From: Bacillota bacterium
Lineage (GTDB): Bacteria > Bacillota > Clostridia > Christensenellales > Aristaeellaceae
Direction: 5' to 3'
Assembly: GCA_029548395.1 (NCBI GenBank)
Contig: JAKPNM010000039.1
Span: 1-55,719 of the forward strand
DNA: 55,719 nt
The notes under the pieces were generated by a model, which did not search any database, was not told the origin of the DNA, and worked only from the letters and a program-made list of their open reading frames with translations. The translations under genes were made by a program, and so were the position numbers. Positions 1 through 8,536 of the stretch are shown here, piece by piece (within the stretch, counting starts at the first letter, position 1; each line of letters opens with the position of its first letter).

Positions 1-945
1 AACCCGGCCTATCCCGATACCTCGGCGATATGGAAGGTACTTGAGGAGGAAGGAGTCACCGTGTTCGGGCTGAGCGCAAGCTATATCCACTCCCTGATGC
101 AGCAGGGCTTTGCGCCGAAGGACAGCGCCTGCCTTTCGGCCCTGCGGGCCATCTCCCAGACCGGTTCCGCGCTTTCATGGGACGGTTTCTTCTACATCTA
201 CGAGAAAATCAAGAAGGATCTCCATTTCAATTCCATCGCGGGCGGCACGGATATCAACGGCTGCTTCGCCTCCGGAAATCCCATGTCTCCGGTATATCCG
301 GGCGAGCTTCAGGCCCCGGGGCTCGGCATGCCGATCGAATGTTTTGGCGATGACCGTACACCCGTGAGAGATACCCAGGGCGAGCTTGTGTGTCTGCATC
401 CGACTCCGTCCATGCCCCTGTATTTTTGGGATGATGAAAGCGGAAAGCGTTACCACGACGCGTATTTCGCTGATTTTCCCGGGGTATGGCGCCACGGGGA
501 CTATGTTCTTTTCCATGGGGATACCGGCGGGATCTCCTTTTACGGGCGATCCGATTCAGTCCTGAAGCCCTCCGGCGTCAGAATAGGCACCGCCGAAATA
601 TACAATATCGTGGAAAAGATTCCCGGCGTTGTGGAAAGCCTTGCCGTGGGGCAGGAGCATCACGGCGACCAGCGCGTGATACTTTTCGTGCGGCTGTCGG
701 AAGGCGCCGAGCTGACCGCCGAGCTTAAAAAGACGATCAGGACAAACCTTTTCAAAAACGCTTCCCCGCGCCATGTGCCCGCGGTCATCATCAAGGCCCC
801 GGATATTCCCCATACCCTGAACGGCAAAAAGGTGGAGAGCGCTGTCACGAACATCCTCAACGGACGCCAGGTCACAAACCGCGACGCGCTTTCCAACCCG
901 GATTCCCTTGATTTTTATGCCTTAAAAGCGGTGGAGCTTCAATAG
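1..945 (+). CDS. Acetoacetyl-CoA synthetase, C-terminal part (5' end outside window)
   Basis: ATP-dependent ligase that activates acetoacetate to acetoacetyl-CoA in the cytoplasm, an ANL-superfamily enzyme. The frame is open from base 1 (reads NPAYPDTSAIWKVLEEEG), so about the first half of the protein is missing. Visible are the GSALSWDGF stretch, the GGTDINGCF segment typical of the adenylate-binding loop region, a GDYVLF hinge segment, and SVLKPSGVRIGTAEIY, which is the signature that sets acetoacetyl-CoA synthetases apart from acetyl-CoA synthetases. The terminal catalytic lysine lies in LNGKKVE. The gene points toward the convergent GH65 gene and shows no functional link with the glycan genes. 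Acetyl- or propionyl-CoA synthetase is the alternative; the C-terminal signature makes this less likely. Confidence 0.85.
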   Translation, partial: NPAYPDTSAIWKVLEEEGVTVFGLSASYIHSLMQQGFAPKDSACLSALRAISQTGSALSWDGFFYIYEKIKKDLHFNSIAGGTDINGCFASGNPMSPVYPGELQAPGLGMPIECFGDDRTPVRDTQGELVCLHPTPSMPLYFWDDESGKRYHDAYFADFPGVWRHGDYVLFHGDTGGISFYGRSDSVLKPSGVRIGTAEIYNIVEKIPGVVESLAVGQEHHGDQRVILFVRLSEGAELTAELKKTIRTNLFKNASPRHVPAVIIKAPDIPHTLNGKKVESAVTNILNGRQVTNRDALSNPDSLDFYALKAVELQ

Positions 946-1222
946 CAAGCTGTTCCGGCCAATCAGCGTGATCATCGGCGGCTATGTTTTGATATGCAAA
1001 AGCCTCATCATGGTTTTCATTGCCAATCTGGCGTTGGACTTCCTCATTTTTTCGCCTGTCGATTCTTTCCATATCAGAACTGGTTTTATGCCTATGCCAT
1101 TGTAGTTTTGTCACTGACTGTCTATCATTTTGCATGGAAAAGGCGACACTCGGATGAGATATAATGCGGAAAAATCGGAATCAGCGCCAGCTGCGCCGGG
1201 CGTTGTTTTTGTTGCGCAACCG
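946..1222. other. Convergent intergenic gap without a supported gene
   Basis: This stretch separates the plus-strand synthetase from the minus-strand GH65 gene. A plus-strand open stretch near 944-1110 encodes a hydrophobic peptide but lacks a ribosome binding site and a good start. A short GCGC/GCGC inverted repeat at about 1186-1200 precedes a T-rich stretch on the minus strand and could weakly terminate the GH65 operon. I see nothing else. Confidence 0.4.
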
Positions 1223-3502
1223 CTATTCTTCCCTGGGCAGCGGGACCTCCGCCGCCTGCCCGGGCGCGACGCGCACAGGCTGGCCATACACCCGCAGGGT
1301 CAGCGCCTCGCCGCCCAGGGCTTCCACCCGGCAGCCGACGTCCGTCACGTGCACGCGCAGCCGGCTCCCGCGCCAGCATAGCGGAAAGCTGTAAGAATCC
1401 CAGCTGCCCGGCAGGCGGGGATGCAGGCGCAGGCCGTCCGCCTTGACGCGCAGGCCGCCAAAGCCGGACACCAGGCCCAGCCAGGTGCCCCCCATGTTGG
1501 CGGTATGGATGCCGTCCCTGGTGTTGCCGTGGGCGTTGTCCAGGTCCAGCGTGGCTGAGCGGCGGAAGTAGTCCATCGCCTTGTCCATGTCCCCCAGGCG
1601 CGCCGCCATGATGGCGAACACGCAGGCGCTCAGCGAGCTGTCATGGGTGGTGCAGCGCTCGTAGTAATCATAGCTGCGGCGCATGGTGTCCTCGTCCGCC
1701 AAATCCTCATAGAGAAAGTGGGCGAGCACGGTATCGGCCTGCTTGCACACCTGGTGGCGGTACAGCCACAAGGGATGATAGTGCAGCAGCAGGGGGAATT
1801 TCTCCTGGGGGATCGCCGACAGGTCCAGCGTGGCCAGCTTGAGGAAGCCGTCATCCTGGGCATGGATGCCCAGGGTCTCGTCGTAGGGCAGGTACATCGC
1901 GTCCGCCGCGCGAAGGAAGGCCGACAGTTCCTCCCGCGTCACGCCGGTGGCGGCCAGCAGCCTGCCGGCCAGGCCGGCCTCCATCAGCCTGCGGGTGATC
2001 ATCGCGGCGCCGCGCATGGTTTCCTGCGCGCCGGCGTTGGTGTAGAAATTGTTGTCCACCACGCAGCTGTACTCGTCCGGCCCGGTCACCGCGCCGATGC
2101 GGAAGCTGCCCTCGTGCCAGTGCCCGGCGTCCAGGAAGAGGCGCGCCGTCTCCACCAGGACCTCGCCGCCCCGCTCAGCCATGTAGGCCAGGTCATCCGT
2201 GGCGTAGTAATACTGAAGAAAGGCGTGGGCGATATCGCCGCTGAGGTGATACTGCGCCGAGCCCGAGGGGAAATAGCCAGAACACTCCGAGCCCGCGATG
2301 GTGCGCCAGGGATACAGCGCGCCGCGGTCATGGCCCATGATCCGGGCGTGCTCCCGCGCGGCAGGCAGAATGGTGTGGCGATAATCCAGCAGGCCGCGGG
2401 CCAGCGCCGGGTCAGTCATCAAAAAGAAGGGAAACACATAGATCTCCGTATCCCAGAAGTAGTGACCCTCATAGCCCTCGCCGGACAGCCCCTTGGCGGC
2501 TAGGCTGCTGACGGCGTCGCGACCCGCGGAGCAATACAGGCTGTAGAGGCTGAAATCCAGGCTGCGTTGCAGGGCCTCATCCCCCCGCACGGTCACGCGG
2601 CTGCGCAGCCAGAATGCCTCCAGCAGCTCCCGCTGCCGGGTTTCATAGTGTGTCACGGGAAGCGCCCTGGCCTGCGCCAGGATGACAGGCGCCGCCTGCG
2701 CCGGGTCCGGATGGCGGCGGCTGTCCGCGAACACCGCGTATTTGGTCATGGTGAGCGATTGCCCCTGTTCCAGGCTGCCCTCCATCCGGGCCTCCAGCGC
2801 GGCGGGCCGGGCCTCCACAGACAAAGCGAAACCGGCCGGCAGCGCATAGCCCACCGCCACCGCCAGCTCCAGGCCGGAGGCCAGCGTGCGCGAGCGGATC
2901 AGGCCGCCGCTCTCCATCGGGCGCACCTCCTCCACCCGCAGGTGCTGCAGCGCTTCGCCGGCCACGCGGGGGTCGTTCGGGTCGGCGAAGTTGGTCACCG
3001 CGCCTTCCTCCCGGCTGATGAGGCGCGCCCGGCTCGAGAAGTTGAGCGACTTGACCGTGTACCGCATGATGAACAGCTCGCGCTGCGCCAGCGAGGCCAT
3101 GCGCTGCACGGTCACCTCCACCTCGCGACCCTTCGGCGAGCGCCAGCGGATGAAGCGCGTCACCAGGCCGCGCTCCATGTCCAGCGTGCGGCGGCAGGCC
3201 AGCACCTCGCCGGCCCTGAGGGGTTCGTAAACCTCGTCCTCCAGGAAAAGGCGCAGGTTTTGCACATCGGTCAGGTTGACAATGCCCTGCTGGGTCTCGG
3301 GAAAGCCGTACAGCTTCTCGCCATAGCGGATCGGTTTCACATCGTAAAAGGCGTTGATGTAGGTCCCGCGGATGCTGGGTACGCCCGCGGGCGCCCCTTC
3401 CTCCGGACAGGCGCGCACGCCCAGGTATCCGTTGGCGGTGTGAAACAGGCTCTCCTCCAGGGCGTTCTGTGCAGGGTCCCATTGGGTGCGTTCAATGCGC
3501 AT
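1223..3502 (-). CDS. GH65 family disaccharide phosphorylase (maltose/kojibiose/trehalose phosphorylase type)
   Basis: Cytoplasmic inverting phosphorylase that splits an alpha-glucosidic disaccharide with phosphate to beta-glucose-1-phosphate and a free sugar. The 759-residue length is normal for the family and there is no signal peptide. An N-terminal beta-sandwich (about 1-270) precedes an (alpha/alpha)6 barrel with HYFWDTEIYVFPF (about 347-360), the general acid Glu477 in TGPDEY, KQADTVLAHF, and the phosphate-loop segment GNTRDGIHTANMGGTW. The start has an AAAGGA ribosome site. It is the last gene of the solute-binding protein and permease operon, 120 nt after the second permease, so it probably processes the imported sugar. 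Exact linkage specificity cannot be read from the sequence. No beta-phosphoglucomutase gene is next to it, although one often accompanies GH65. Confidence 0.9.
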   Translation of the reverse strand: MRIERTQWDPAQNALEESLFHTANGYLGVRACPEEGAPAGVPSIRGTYINAFYDVKPIRYGEKLYGFPETQQGIVNLTDVQNLRLFLEDEVYEPLRAGEVLACRRTLDMERGLVTRFIRWRSPKGREVEVTVQRMASLAQRELFIMRYTVKSLNFSSRARLISREEGAVTNFADPNDPRVAGEALQHLRVEEVRPMESGGLIRSRTLASGLELAVAVGYALPAGFALSVEARPAALEARMEGSLEQGQSLTMTKYAVFADSRRHPDPAQAAPVILAQARALPVTHYETRQRELLEAFWLRSRVTVRGDEALQRSLDFSLYSLYCSAGRDAVSSLAAKGLSGEGYEGHYFWDTEIYVFPFFLMTDPALARGLLDYRHTILPAAREHARIMGHDRGALYPWRTIAGSECSGYFPSGSAQYHLSGDIAHAFLQYYYATDDLAYMAERGGEVLVETARLFLDAGHWHEGSFRIGAVTGPDEYSCVVDNNFYTNAGAQETMRGAAMITRRLMEAGLAGRLLAATGVTREELSAFLRAADAMYLPYDETLGIHAQDDGFLKLATLDLSAIPQEKFPLLLHYHPLWLYRHQVCKQADTVLAHFLYEDLADEDTMRRSYDYYERCTTHDSSLSACVFAIMAARLGDMDKAMDYFRRSATLDLDNAHGNTRDGIHTANMGGTWLGLVSGFGGLRVKADGLRLHPRLPGSWDSYSFPLCWRGSRLRVHVTDVGCRVEALGGEALTLRVYGQPVRVAPGQAAEVPLPREE

Positions 3503-3622
3503 GCTGCGTCCTTTCTTCTGTGCAAGAGGTCAAAGCGACCGCCGGGCTGCGGGCCGCAGCCTTTGTCAAGAATAATATGGTCAAACTGCGCCGCCGCAGT
3601 TCAATAGCCGTTTCCGCCGGCT

Positions 3623-4525
3623 CTACTTGATGGCGCCCTCCACCATGCCCTTGATGATGTAGCGCTGGGCAAACAGGAACAGCACGATGATGGGAATCAT
3701 CGCCAGCAGCGCGCTGGTCAAAATAAGGTCCCATTGCTTGAGGTAGCTGCCCGCGAAGGCGGTCACCGCCAGCGGGATGGTCTGCACCTCGCCGGCCGAG
3801 CCCAGGATGAGCAGCGGCAGCAGGTAGTCGTTCCAGATCCAGATGCCGTTGAGGATCAGCACGGTAATGAAGGTGGGCTGCAGCAGCGGGATCACGATCT
3901 CAAAAAAGGTGCGCACCTGGCTGCAGCCGTCGATGGTGGCCGCCTCCTCCAGCTCCATGGGGATGGACTTGATGAAACCGTGCAGGATAAAGATGGACAT
4001 GGAGCAGCCGAAGCCCAGGTAAGCGAACACGATGCCGTGATAGGTGCCCAGCAGGGGAAAGCCGATGGCGTCGCCCATGATCTTGAACCACTTGACCAGT
4101 GGGAACATGACCACCTGGAAAGGGATGACCATGGCCGACACAAAGGCCATGAAGATCGCCGTGGACCAGCCCTTGCGGTTGCGCACCAGCGCCCAGGCGC
4201 ACATGGCGGAAAACAGCGCGATGACCGCCAGGCTTGCCACCGTGATGATGACCGAGTCAACGAAAGCGCCCAGATAGTCGGTGGACGGGTTGTTGAAGAT
4301 GGCGGTGATGTTTTCCCCCAGCTGGCCCCAGTTCTGCGGCCAGGAGACCGGGCTGAAGATAATCTCTTTGGCCGTCTTGGCCGAGTTGAGCAGCACCAGC
4401 AGGAAGGGCACCATAAACAAAAGGAACAGCAGCATGGTGCCGACCTCCGCGATGATCAGCCCGGGGCTGCGCCCCTCATCCCGGAAGCGGCGCTTGTTGC
4501 CGGCAACAGGTTCAAGTTGACTCAT
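3623..4525 (-). CDS. Sugar ABC transporter permease, MalG/UgpE type
   Basis: Inner-membrane subunit of a carbohydrate importer of the CUT1 family. The 300 residues contain about six hydrophobic segments, starting with LIIAEVGTMLLFLLFMVPFL after a short basic N-terminus. The cytoplasmic coupling loop EEAATIDGCSQVRTFFEIVIP is the EAA motif that docks to the ATPase, and the C-terminus ends IIKGMVEGAIK, as is usual for MalG-like subunits. Its start overlaps the stop of the upstream permease by 4 nt (translational coupling). It is followed by the GH65 gene. No ATPase gene lies in this operon, so the pair probably relies on a shared MsmX-like ATPase, such as the one at 30697-31818. Confidence 0.9.
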   Translation of the reverse strand: MSQLEPVAGNKRRFRDEGRSPGLIIAEVGTMLLFLLFMVPFLLVLLNSAKTAKEIIFSPVSWPQNWGQLGENITAIFNNPSTDYLGAFVDSVIITVASLAVIALFSAMCAWALVRNRKGWSTAIFMAFVSAMVIPFQVVMFPLVKWFKIMGDAIGFPLLGTYHGIVFAYLGFGCSMSIFILHGFIKSIPMELEEAATIDGCSQVRTFFEIVIPLLQPTFITVLILNGIWIWNDYLLPLLILGSAGEVQTIPLAVTAFAGSYLKQWDLILTSALLAMIPIIVLFLFAQRYIIKGMVEGAIK

Positions 4526-5412
4526 GCTTCCAGCTCCTTTCGCTTGTTCAGGTACACCTGGGTCAGGGAGAAGATGACCAGGACAATGAAGAAGATCACG
4601 GCCTTGGCCTGGGCCTGGGCCATGAGGTTCTGCTGGTTGGCGGTGCGGTAAATGTCCATCGCCAGCAGCTGGCTGGAGCGGATGGGCTTGGCCATGAAGC
4701 GCATGGCCGGGCCGCCGTTGGTGAGGGTGAAGTTGAGGTCAAACTGCTTGAAGGAGTTGGTCAGTGTCAGGAACAGCGTGATGGTGAAGGCGCTGGCCAT
4801 CATAGGGATCAGGATGCGGCGCACACGCTGGAAAAAATTGGCCCCGTCCACGCTGGCAGCCTCCATCACGCTGCCCGGGATGGACTGGATAGACGCTACA
4901 TAGATCATCATGATGTAGCCGGCATACTGCCAGGTGTTCACCACTGACATCGCCCAGATGACGGTATCCGGCCGGGAAATCAGCGATTTCTGCAAAAAGG
5001 CGATGCCCAGCGCGTTGCCCATGTCCACCTGCACGTTGTTGAATATGAACTGCCAGATATAACCCAGCACGATGCCGCCGATCAGGTTGGGCACAAAAAA
5101 CCCTGCCCGATAGATGTTGCGCAGACGCAGCTTGCCGGTGACCAGCAGCGCCAGGCCAAAACCTACGATGTTGACAAATACCACGTTGATGGCGGTATAC
5201 ATCAGCGTGATCAAAAAGGAATAGATAAACTGCGGTTCCGAGAACATGCCCTGGAAGTTGGACAGGCCCACCCAGTTGACGATGGGGTTCACACCGTTCC
5301 AGTCAGTCATGGCATAATAGATGCCCAGGCCAAACGGCACAATGATGACCATGATAAACGCGAACGCGCAGGGAAAGATAAACAGGGCATCGATCCATCC
5401 CCGTCTTTTCAT
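4522..5412 (-). CDS. Sugar ABC transporter permease, MalF/UgpA type
   Basis: Second membrane subunit of the same CUT1 importer, 296 residues. The start is placed at the ATG ending at 5412 (protein begins MKRRGWIDALFIFPC) because it has an AAAGGAGGG ribosome site 6 nt upstream; an in-frame ATG 63 nt further upstream sits inside the terminator region and lacks such a site. Six membrane segments are visible, with the EAA loop around MEAASVDGANFFQRVRRILIP. The gene is separated from the solute-binding protein gene by a strong hairpin with a T tract (5452-5485), which probably lowers permease expression relative to the binding protein. Confidence 0.9.
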   Translation of the reverse strand: MKRRGWIDALFIFPCAFAFIMVIIVPFGLGIYYAMTDWNGVNPIVNWVGLSNFQGMFSEPQFIYSFLITLMYTAINVVFVNIVGFGLALLVTGKLRLRNIYRAGFFVPNLIGGIVLGYIWQFIFNNVQVDMGNALGIAFLQKSLISRPDTVIWAMSVVNTWQYAGYIMMIYVASIQSIPGSVMEAASVDGANFFQRVRRILIPMMASAFTITLFLTLTNSFKQFDLNFTLTNGGPAMRFMAKPIRSSQLLAMDIYRTANQQNLMAQAQAKAVIFFIVLVIFSLTQVYLNKRKELEA

Positions 5413-5451
5413 AGATGGCCCTCCTTTTGCTGACAGCAGAACATCATGGAT

Positions 5452-5485
5452 GAAAAAAGAAGGAGAACCGCTCACGCGGTTCTCC
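5452..5485 (-). terminator. Intra-operon terminator/attenuator after the solute-binding protein gene
   Basis: Perfect 10-bp stem GGAGAACCGC / GCGGTTCTCC with a 4-nt loop, followed on the minus strand by TTCTTTTTTC. It lies between the binding-protein stop and the permease ribosome site. Partial termination here would give excess binding protein over permeases. Confidence 0.8.
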
Positions 5486-5498
5486 CATGAAGGCTTGC

Positions 5499-6761
5499 TT
5501 ATTTGTTGGCGATCTCCTGGAAGGCAGCGGTGACGTCCGCTACGAAGTCTTCCACGGTGCCGGTGGCCAGCAGCTCAAAGATGGGGCCCAGGGTGCCCTG
5601 GTTGAAGCCATCCGGGTTCTGGCCGAAGTACCAGTTGAAGTTGCCGCCGCGGGCGCTGGCTTCCACCAATGCCTTGGAGAAGGGGCCTTCCGGCTGCAGC
5701 TTGACGGACTTGAAGGCGGGCACCATGCCGGCCTCAGCCACCATGTAGTTGGCGCCATCCTCGGAAAGGGCCATATAGTTGAGGAAATCGATGGCTGCCT
5801 TCTGCTGCTCAGGGCTTGCCTGCTTGTTCACAACAAACCAGGAGGGAGCGGCCATGTACAGGCCCGTGGATTCTTCCTCCAGGAAGTTGTGGGAGATGTA
5901 GCCCATGGGGAAGGTGGCTTCCAGCTGGGCCAGGTTGGGGTCAATCCAGTTGCCCTGCGTGATGAACGCGGCCTTGCCGGAGGCAAAGGCAGCCACCTGG
6001 GCGTCATAGTTGCCGTTTTCCAGCACGTTGGGGTCGGCATTGTCATACAGGAGCTTCAGGTAGTTGGCAAACGCGGTCAGGCGCTCCTGGTCCACTTCGC
6101 CGCGGCGCAGGGCGTCATATACGGACGAGTCGTTATATTCCTGGTAGCCGGCATAGAAAGCGTTGAACACATGCTGGCTGGTGACCCACCACAGGCCGCC
6201 GGCCACGGAGGTGCCGACGGAAACCACGGCATCCAGGCCCAGCTCTTCCTTCATGCCGGCGATCTTCTCAATCGCCGCCTTGGTGGCGGAGAAGGTGGTC
6301 AGCGTGGCGGGATCCACACCGGCCTTTTCCAGGATCTCAGCATTGTAGCCCAGGCCAAATCCTTCCATGGCGATGGGGAAGCCCACAGCCTTGCCGTCGG
6401 GATCATAGAACGCCAGGTCGGTATCCTTCACCCAGTCGGCGTCGGACATATCGGCGATGAAGTCCTTCCAAAGGTCATAGCCGCCCTGGCCTTCAATCAT
6501 GAAGATGGTGGGCATCTGGTCGGCCGTCAGCTTGGCCTTGAGCGCGCCGCCGTAATCCGCGCCGCCGCCCAGGGTCTCGACCGTCACGTTGACGTCAGGG
6601 TGCTTTTCGTTGTACAGCTTGCCAAAGGCCTGGATCATCGGATCGATCTCAACCTTCAGCTGGAAGACGGAGAAGTTGACCTTCTCATTGGCGGATGCCG
6701 GCAGGGCCAGCACGCTCAGGGCGAGCACCGCCACCAAGGCCAGGGATAAGAGTTTGCGCAT
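5499..6761 (-). CDS. Extracellular sugar-binding protein of an ABC importer (family 1)
   Basis: Captures the oligosaccharide outside the membrane and hands it to the permeases encoded downstream. The 420 residues begin with a signal peptide (MRKLLSLALVAVLALSV, likely signal peptidase I cleavage after ALPASA). There is no lipobox cysteine, which is unusual for a Gram-positive binding protein. The mature part shows the family layout: FGKLYNEKHPDVNVTVE, a MPTIFMIEGQG segment, an AAFASGKAAFITQGNW segment and PSWFVVNKQASPEQQKAA, all typical of family 1 sugar-binding proteins. The start has AAGGAGG 7 nt upstream. It is first in the operon and is divergent from the AraC regulator gene. Substrate is inferred from the GH65 partner to be an alpha-glucoside, with moderate confidence only. 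Confidence 0.9.
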   Translation of the reverse strand: MRKLLSLALVAVLALSVLALPASANEKVNFSVFQLKVEIDPMIQAFGKLYNEKHPDVNVTVETLGGGADYGGALKAKLTADQMPTIFMIEGQGGYDLWKDFIADMSDADWVKDTDLAFYDPDGKAVGFPIAMEGFGLGYNAEILEKAGVDPATLTTFSATKAAIEKIAGMKEELGLDAVVSVGTSVAGGLWWVTSQHVFNAFYAGYQEYNDSSVYDALRRGEVDQERLTAFANYLKLLYDNADPNVLENGNYDAQVAAFASGKAAFITQGNWIDPNLAQLEATFPMGYISHNFLEEESTGLYMAAPSWFVVNKQASPEQQKAAIDFLNYMALSEDGANYMVAEAGMVPAFKSVKLQPEGPFSKALVEASARGGNFNWYFGQNPDGFNQGTLGPIFELLATGTVEDFVADVTAAFQEIANK

Positions 6762-6794
6762 GTTGTTGCCTCCTTGTGATATGTTGGTTTATGC

Positions 6795-6837
6795 TTAAGC
6801 GCCTAAGCGCCAAGGCACGCGTTGGCGGCAATGCCGC
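6795..6837. promoter_or_regulatory. Repeat-rich operator candidate between binding-protein and AraC genes
   Basis: The divergent intergenic region holds a tandem 8-bp direct repeat TAAGCGCC (6796-6803 and 6804-6811), a GCCAA...TTGGC inverted repeat (6809-6826), and a palindrome GCGGCA-A-TGCCGC (6825-6837). AraC-family activators commonly bind direct repeats, so this is a plausible operator for the adjacent regulator. No clear -35/-10 pair was assigned for the minus-strand operon. Confidence 0.45.
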
Positions 6838-6969
6838 TGTTTGTAATATACCCACGCGGCTGAGAGAATAACCCGCGCATGGATGTTACTGTTATTATAG
6901 CCCAAGATGACGCCTAATATATATCATTTTTCTGATATTCTTGTTATTATTTTGTACAGGGGTGATGAA

Positions 6970-8070
6970 ATGACAGAGGATCGCCTGGAATCGGCCCTGC
7001 GGCTGATGCACCACGCCCTGCGCCTGCCCGCGGCGCTGTGGCGGGGTGAGGCCTGCAGCCTGGCCCTGCCTGAGGGGGAGGGCGCGCCACCAGCCTGCGC
7101 CCAAGTGGCGGACCAGTTCAGCCGGCTGACGGCCGGCCGCGCCGAGCAGCTGACGGATGGACACAGCCGGCACTTCCTGGCCCTGCGCACGGCGGCCGGC
7201 GCCGTCATCGCGCTGGGGCCCTATGCCCGGGCGGAGGATGGCGCAACCCCGCCTTGTCCAGCCCCGACGCTCAATGACGAACAAAGTCAGGCTGCAGCCC
7301 AGGCAATGGCGCAGCTGCTGGCGCCGGAGGAGGCCGGGCCTGCCGGACGCCCGGCCGAAGACCCCAAGCTGCGGGAAAACATGTCCCACACTTTCATCCA
7401 CCCGCCGTTTTTTCTGGAGCAGGAGCTGGCCGGTGCCATCATGCTGGGCGACAGCGTCCGCGCGAAACGCGCCCTGGACGAGATCAACCGCCTGGAGCGC
7501 GCCCGCGTGGCGGACGACCCCCTGCGGTCGCTTAAAAACTCGCTGATCGGCAGCTGCGCCCTGTGCAGCCGCGCGGCCATCTCGGGCGGCGTCACGGCGG
7601 ACGCGGCCTTCACGCTGGCGGATGAGTTCATCCGCGCCATTGAGGACCGGCATGACGCCAAGGCCCTGAACGCCCTGGAAGAAGACATGGTCATCAGCTT
7701 CAGCGCCCAGGTGGCCGCGCTGCGCGAGAGCCAGGTATCCAGCATCGTGCGCGGGGCGATGCGCTACATCGACGACCATCTCTCGGACAAGCTGCGCGTG
7801 GGCGACATCGCCCGTCAGGTCTATGTGCATCCGGATTATTTAAGCGCCCGCTTCAAACAGGAAACGGGCGAAGGCATCAGCCGCTACATCCAGCGCCGCA
7901 GGGTGCAGGAAGCCTGCCGCTTTTTGCGCTACAGCGCCTACCCCATCGCGCAGATCGCGGGGTATTTCCAGTTCTCTTCGCAAAGCGCCTTTACCAAGGT
8001 CTTCAAACAATATCAGGGCATGACCCCCAAGCAGTACCGGGAGTGGGGCCCGGCCGGCGCCGCGCCCTGA
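6970..8070 (+). CDS. AraC-family transcriptional regulator
   Basis: DNA-binding regulator of 366 residues, probably controlling the divergent sugar importer and GH65 operon. The C-terminal hundred residues contain two helix-turn-helix units: one within DKLRVGDIARQVYVHPDYLSARFK and one within AQIAGYFQFSSQSAFTKVFK, ending in the family pattern GMTPKQYREW. The N-terminal part (about 1-250) has no cupin signature that I can recognise; it resembles the long ligand-sensing N-termini of Firmicutes AraC proteins. The start at 6970 is chosen because AGGGGTG lies about 7 nt before it; an ATG at 6907 lies in an AT-rich leader without a ribosome site. It stands alone in its transcription unit, followed by a possible terminator. 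Confidence 0.88.
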   Translation: MTEDRLESALRLMHHALRLPAALWRGEACSLALPEGEGAPPACAQVADQFSRLTAGRAEQLTDGHSRHFLALRTAAGAVIALGPYARAEDGATPPCPAPTLNDEQSQAAAQAMAQLLAPEEAGPAGRPAEDPKLRENMSHTFIHPPFFLEQELAGAIMLGDSVRAKRALDEINRLERARVADDPLRSLKNSLIGSCALCSRAAISGGVTADAAFTLADEFIRAIEDRHDAKALNALEEDMVISFSAQVAALRESQVSSIVRGAMRYIDDHLSDKLRVGDIARQVYVHPDYLSARFKQETGEGISRYIQRRRVQEACRFLRYSAYPIAQIAGYFQFSSQSAFTKVFKQYQGMTPKQYREWGPAGAAP

Positions 8071-8348
8071 TTCCTTCTCCTTAAGTATCGTATTTTATTG
8101 CGGCCTGCCGGCCGCTGATACTGCTGAAAGTATACCCGGCCCTCGCAGCAGGGTCAAGCGAAAACGGTCGGCATTTAGCCGTTTTTGACATTTTGCGCAG
8201 GTTTTACACTGGGCGGTGGCCCCGCCTTGTCCGGGCGTGCGGCTTTGGCGGCCTTTGCTCCGTTTTCCTCGAAAATGGGCCTGGGATGTGCCGCGGCTGC
8301 CCCTTGTCACAATAAAACAACAGCTCAAATCTGCATCCCGACCCGGGA
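8071..8348. other. Intergenic region without a gene
   Basis: This stretch between the AraC gene and the next promoter contains a GCGGCC-TGCC-GGCCGC hairpin (8100-8115) and the terminator candidate at 8161-8186. No supported coding sequence was found on either strand. Confidence 0.5.
8161..8186 (+). terminator. Possible terminator of the AraC gene
   Basis: AAAACGG and CCGTTTT can pair across a short loop, with an inner CGGC/GCCG alternative, and the structure ends in a run of five T on the plus strand. It is about 90 nt after the AraC stop codon. The stem is short, so confidence is modest. Confidence 0.4.
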
Positions 8349-8350
8349 CT

Positions 8351-8381
8351 TTGCTATTTCCCCAAAAAAATCTGGTATAAT
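8351..8381 (+). promoter_or_regulatory. Promoter with extended -10 upstream of the dehydrogenase genes
   Basis: TTGCTA (8351-8356) lies 19 nt before TATAAT (8376-8381), which is preceded by TGG, giving a TGn extended -10. It lies about 70 nt upstream of the short remnant reading frame at 8449 and drives transcription toward the dehydrogenase gene at 8537. Confidence 0.65.
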
Positions 8382-8448
8382 AGGGGAGGCTGTCAGACGC
8401 GCGAGTGTATAGAACAGAAATAGAGAGAAAGAACGGGGAAACGAAGCA

Positions 8449-8532
8449 ATGCTCAAGGTCGCCGCCGCTGGCTGCGGAAACATCGCGCGGATGATGCAGG
8501 CGGTCCGCGATGAAAATGTACTGGAGGGATAA
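8449..8532 (+). pseudogene. N-terminal remnant of a Gfo/Idh/MocA dehydrogenase (27 codons)
   Basis: The frame reads MLKVAAAGCGNIARMMQAV and stops after 27 codons, 4 nt before the next gene's start. The GxGxIAxxM pattern is the dinucleotide-binding turn at the start of Gfo/Idh/MocA dehydrogenases, so this looks like the front end of such a gene left behind by a deletion. The ribosome site of the following gene lies inside its last codons. A translated leader peptide is the alternative explanation. Confidence 0.55.
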
Positions 8533-8536
8533 GATC

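Noticed and set aside
944-1110. Hydrophobic small frame after the acetoacetyl-CoA synthetase gene
   Set aside because: No ribosome site or good start codon and no conserved motif; probably chance.
5487-6749. 420-codon plus-strand frame opposite the sugar-binding protein gene
   Set aside because: Almost exactly antisense to the binding protein, which has a signal peptide, family motifs and a strong ribosome site.
8100-8115. GCGGCC/GGCCGC hairpin after the AraC gene
   Set aside because: Short GC-only stem without a T tract; listed only as part of the intergenic region.
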